A stretch of DNA of 33,965 nucleotides from Desulfobacterales bacterium (GTDB lineage: Bacteria > Desulfobacterota > Desulfobacteria > Desulfobacterales > C00003060): positions 1 through 33,965 of the forward strand of contig JABXJX010000012.1 in the NCBI GenBank assembly GCA_013375375.1. The letters are read 5' to 3'. The notes under the pieces were generated by a model that was given only the letters and a program-made list of their open reading frames with translations, had not been told where the DNA came from and did no database searches. Positions 31,383-33,965 of the stretch are shown here, one piece after another (the first letter of the stretch is position 1; each line of letters begins with the position of its first letter). The position numbers and the translations under genes were made by a program.

Positions 31383-32789
31383 TTAAACCTCCTTTTTAAA
31401 TATTGAGGCAATCACGGCGATTTCATCATCCTGCACGGTGCGCATATCCATCACAAACAGATCATTTTCAATGCGTCCTATAATGGGAGGGTCTGCCTCA
31501 CGCACGATACGTTCAATTCGACTTGCCGAAAGCCCTTTTACCCTGACGCCTACGCACTTGGTAGGGAGTTCTTGCAGGGGAAGGGCGCCGCCACCAACAC
31601 GGGATGAGGCATTTATAACGACGGCTTCGAGCAGGTCGTTTCCTAATTTCCTCAATCGGCTTCGGAGCCGGTTTGCCCTGTTGGAGATAACCTTGAGAGG
31701 GAGGGTGAGCATGCGCAGTGTTGGGATGGCTGAAACTGCTTTGGACTCATCCCGGTACAGGTGCAGCGTGGCTTCCAGCGCGGCCAGGGTCATCTTATCG
31801 ATCCTGAGGGCCCGGTTAATAGGGTTTTTCTTGATGCGCTCGAGCGCATCTTTTCGACCCACAATGATTCCCGCCTGTGGTCCTCCCAGCATCTTGTCAC
31901 CGCTGAAGGTGACCACATCGGCGCCCGTTGCCACTGTCTCCTGAACAGTAGGTTCTTTCATGAGGCCGTATTTTGAAAAATCGACAAAGTTGCCGCTGCC
32001 CAGGTCTTTCATGACAGGAAGATGATACTTGGCACCCAGGGTCACCAGATCGTTCAGGGGAACTTCAGCCGTAAATCCCACCATGCTGTAATTGCTGGTG
32101 TGGACCTTGAGCAACAACGCCGTCTCATCACGGATTGCCCCTTCATAATCTGACAGATGGGTCCGGTTGGTTGTGCCGACCTCCACCAGCTTGGCGCCGC
32201 TACTGGCCATAACGTCCGGTATACGGAATGACCCTCCGATTTCGACCAACTCACCCCTTGAGACGATTACCTCTTTTGCTTTTGCCAGTGTTTCCAGAGA
32301 CAAAAAGACCGCTCCGGCATTGTTATTTACTACCATGGCCGCTTCAACGCCGCTTATCTCGCACAAGATCTCTTCCACGCAGCTATATCTTGACCCGCGC
32401 TCCCCCTTTTCAAGATCGAACTCGAGGTTCGAATATCGGCACAAAATTTCTGCCACATGCCTTGCCACGCCTTCCGATAACAAGGAACGGCCCAGGTTGG
32501 TGTGAACGACAACGCCAGTTGCATTGATGACGTGCCTCAGTTTGAATTCCAAGCTCTTGTTCACTGACTGTACGGCAAGACGCAGGAGTCGATTCTCTGC
32601 GAACATGGTCTCATCCAGGAGTTCATTGTCGGCGAGGACCTTTATTCGAAGCCGGTCGAGGGTAGTCCGGATTGACCGTACCAATACGGTTCTTGGTACA
32701 TCTTTTACCGGCTGTGCCCTGTCCCACAACTCAAGGACACGGTCAACACCCGGAAGCTTGCGTAACAGGCTCTGTTGTTTTGAGTCCAC
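31383..32789 (-). CDS. selA: L-seryl-tRNA(Sec) selenium transferase SelA
   Basis: 468 residues from GTG 32789, which has GGGGGA about 6 bases upstream and matches the usual SelA start (DSKQQSLLRKLPGVDRVLE); ATG 32891 would add 34 residues without a ribosome site. SelA is a PLP enzyme that turns seryl-tRNA(Sec) into selenocysteinyl-tRNA(Sec). Seen: VINATGVVVHTNLGRS, and the Schiff-base lysine in FSGDKMLGGPQAG (residue about 299). Its presence implies selB, selC and selD elsewhere and fits with formate dehydrogenase maturation genes in this window. Confidence 0.96.
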   Translation of the reverse strand: MDSKQQSLLRKLPGVDRVLELWDRAQPVKDVPRTVLVRSIRTTLDRLRIKVLADNELLDETMFAENRLLRLAVQSVNKSLEFKLRHVINATGVVVHTNLGRSLLSEGVARHVAEILCRYSNLEFDLEKGERGSRYSCVEEILCEISGVEAAMVVNNNAGAVFLSLETLAKAKEVIVSRGELVEIGGSFRIPDVMASSGAKLVEVGTTNRTHLSDYEGAIRDETALLLKVHTSNYSMVGFTAEVPLNDLVTLGAKYHLPVMKDLGSGNFVDFSKYGLMKEPTVQETVATGADVVTFSGDKMLGGPQAGIIVGRKDALERIKKNPINRALRIDKMTLAALEATLHLYRDESKAVSAIPTLRMLTLPLKVISNRANRLRSRLRKLGNDLLEAVVINASSRVGGGALPLQELPTKCVGVRVKGLSASRIERIVREADPPIIGRIENDLFVMDMRTVQDDEIAVIASIFKKEV

Positions 32790-32980
32790 GTCTTTCCCCC
32801 AAGGCAGGCTATTCTCTATGTTTCTGTTTTCTTTGGCTTCATAGCACGTTTCGGCCAAACTTGCCATGGCAAAAAACAGAAAGTTGTCCATAGCTGATTT
32901 TTCGTGACAGCTCAGATCCCTTACCTACCCTAAATCCTCCCCCTTTAGCCCCATATGGCGTGGACTTATTGCCTTTTATC

Positions 32981-33007
32981 TTGCAATTGAGTACGAGCCA
33001 TTATAGT
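32981..33007 (+). promoter_or_regulatory. Possible promoter of symporter gene
   Basis: TTGCAA (32981-32986), only 15 bases, then TATAGT (33002-33007). The spacing is short, so confidence is low. The AGGGGG ribosome site follows about 23 bases later. Confidence 0.28.
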
Positions 33008-33047
33008 CCGTAGGCCTATGGTTTTGGTCCAGGGGGTACTTTCCTAA

Positions 33048-33965
33048 ATGATTGATCTGATTGTCATTGCGGGATATTTTTCCGTCATGCTCTTTGTGGG
33101 CTGGCGCAGCCGGCGTCAATCCGCGGAATCTTACTGGGTGGCGGAACGCAGATATCATACAAGCCGGGTGACCGCCTCCCTGGTCGCCACCATCTTTGGA
33201 GCATCCTCCACAATGGGCATCATCGGGTTAGGCTATTCCCGCGGGTTGACCGGTGCCTGGTGGTCATTGATCGGAGGGATTGCCCTGATCCCCTTTGGTA
33301 TGTTTTTGGCCTCGCGGGTTCGCGCCCTCAATGTCTACACCCTGCCTGACATCCTGAAAAACGCTTATGGCCGGAGGGTTGCCCTCCCTGCCGGACTCAT
33401 GATCGCCCTGGCCTGGTGTGGGGTCATAGCCGCTCAGTTGATCGCCGGGGCACGACTCCTGTGTGGTCTTGTCGTGCTCGATTTCCAGTTTGCGCTTGGA
33501 ATCGTGGCGATTGTATTCATCGTGTATACCTACTGGGGCGGGCAGCTTTCAGTCATCAGGACCGACTTTTGGCAGCTTATTCTTTTTATAGTAGGGCTTT
33601 TTGTTTCATTGGCCTTCCTGATTTCATCCCAGGGCTCGCTGGATGCCGTGTGGAGGCATGTTCCGCCGGAGCACCTGCGCTTTCCGGTCTCAAGCGCATT
33701 CGGCTGGTATGAAGTCCTGGTCTTTTATCCTCTGATTGTGGGGCTTCCGTATTTGGTTGGCCCTGATATCTATTCACGGGTCATGTGCGCCGGAAACGAT
33801 CGAATGGCCCGCAGGTCCGCCTTGTTCGCTGCCGCAGCGGTCATTCCCCTTTCTTTTTTACTCGCCTTTTTTGGGTTGTCGGCACGTGCCCAATTTCCCG
33901 GGATCCCAGCTGAGACCGCGTTGCCGGAGACCCTTAGCGTTCTTATACCGGCCGGCCTCAGGGGT
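33048..33965 (+). CDS. Sodium:solute symporter (SSS family), N-terminal part
   Basis: The frame starts at ATG 33048 (AGGGGG 11 bases upstream) and stays open to the right edge, giving 306 residues with no stop. It shows many hydrophobic helices (for example LIVIAGYFSVMLFVGWRSRR, VASLVATIFGAS-type, FIVYTYWGGQLSVIRTDFWQLILFIVG). SSS-family features are RRQSAESYWVAERRY, GASSTMGIIGLGYSRGLTGAWWSL and TYWGGQLSVIRTDFWQ. The transported solute is not predictable. It is divergent from selA. Confidence 0.9.
   Translation, partial: MIDLIVIAGYFSVMLFVGWRSRRQSAESYWVAERRYHTSRVTASLVATIFGASSTMGIIGLGYSRGLTGAWWSLIGGIALIPFGMFLASRVRALNVYTLPDILKNAYGRRVALPAGLMIALAWCGVIAAQLIAGARLLCGLVVLDFQFALGIVAIVFIVYTYWGGQLSVIRTDFWQLILFIVGLFVSLAFLISSQGSLDAVWRHVPPEHLRFPVSSAFGWYEVLVFYPLIVGLPYLVGPDIYSRVMCAGNDRMARRSALFAAAAVIPLSFLLAFFGLSARAQFPGIPAETALPETLSVLIPAGLRG

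Overview
The window looks like chromosomal DNA from an anaerobic Desulfobacterota (deltaproteobacterial, sulfate-reducing or syntrophic) relative. This is inferred from gene content: a four-subunit 2-oxoacid:ferredoxin oxidoreductase, molybdenum-cofactor and formate-dehydrogenase maturation genes, selenocysteine synthesis (selA), a hemC-cobA/hemD block with an FmdB zinc-ribbon protein, and many PAS-rich sensor kinases. No tRNA, rRNA, CRISPR array or complete insertion sequence was seen. Coding density is high, and both edges cut a gene (an aldolase-like gene on the left, a sodium:solute symporter on the right).

Layout. Positions 1-5000 hold an aldolase-like gene, a UvrD/PcrA helicase, a PilZ protein and a divergently transcribed hybrid histidine kinase. 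Positions 5100-9700 form a molybdenum-cofactor island: moeA, fdhD and moaC are joined by ATGA stop/start overlaps, followed by a short moaE-like gene, then mobB and mobA facing each other. A 195-bp MITE-like element sits exactly between the mobB and mobA stops. Positions 9850-12850 are a delta-alpha-beta-gamma 2-oxoacid oxidoreductase operon plus an Mth938-domain gene, with a convergent metallo-beta-lactamase-fold hydrolase. Positions 13770-17890 carry two KAS III-like enzymes around a phasin-like and an ABC1/UbiB-family gene. Positions 18065-22070 are a looser accessory stretch: a membrane-anchored hydrolase, a cupin, a chimeric small ORF ending in a hemD-like fragment, a half receiver domain fused to a STAS-like domain, two stand-alone receivers and a 54-residue cysteine-rich protein. 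Positions 22071-25356 encode a NarX/NarL-like two-component pair. Positions 25588-29248 are a tetrapyrrole block (cobA/hemD, hemC, fmdB-like, deoxyhypusine-synthase-like), bracketed on both sides by the same family of CACGAAA-type inverted repeats. Positions 29530-32789 are selA, a degenerate GGDEF-TPR protein and gmhA.

How it works together. moaC, moaE-like, moeA, mobA and mobB act on molybdopterin, FdhD sulfurates the cofactor for formate dehydrogenase, and SelA provides selenocysteine, which many formate dehydrogenases use. Together they imply molybdenum (or tungsten) formate metabolism encoded elsewhere. The ferredoxin-linked oxidoreductase feeds low-potential electrons. HemC and CobA/HemD lead to precorrin-2/sirohydrochlorin, the precursor of siroheme and of the alternative heme route.

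The least ordinary observations are the MITE-like element with a reconstructable insertion site, the hemD fragment about 6 kb from the intact gene, the truncated receiver-STAS fusion, and the repeats bracketing the tetrapyrrole block. No clearly new defence or biosynthetic system was found. The KAS III/phasin/UbiB cluster is the best candidate for an uncharacterised pathway.
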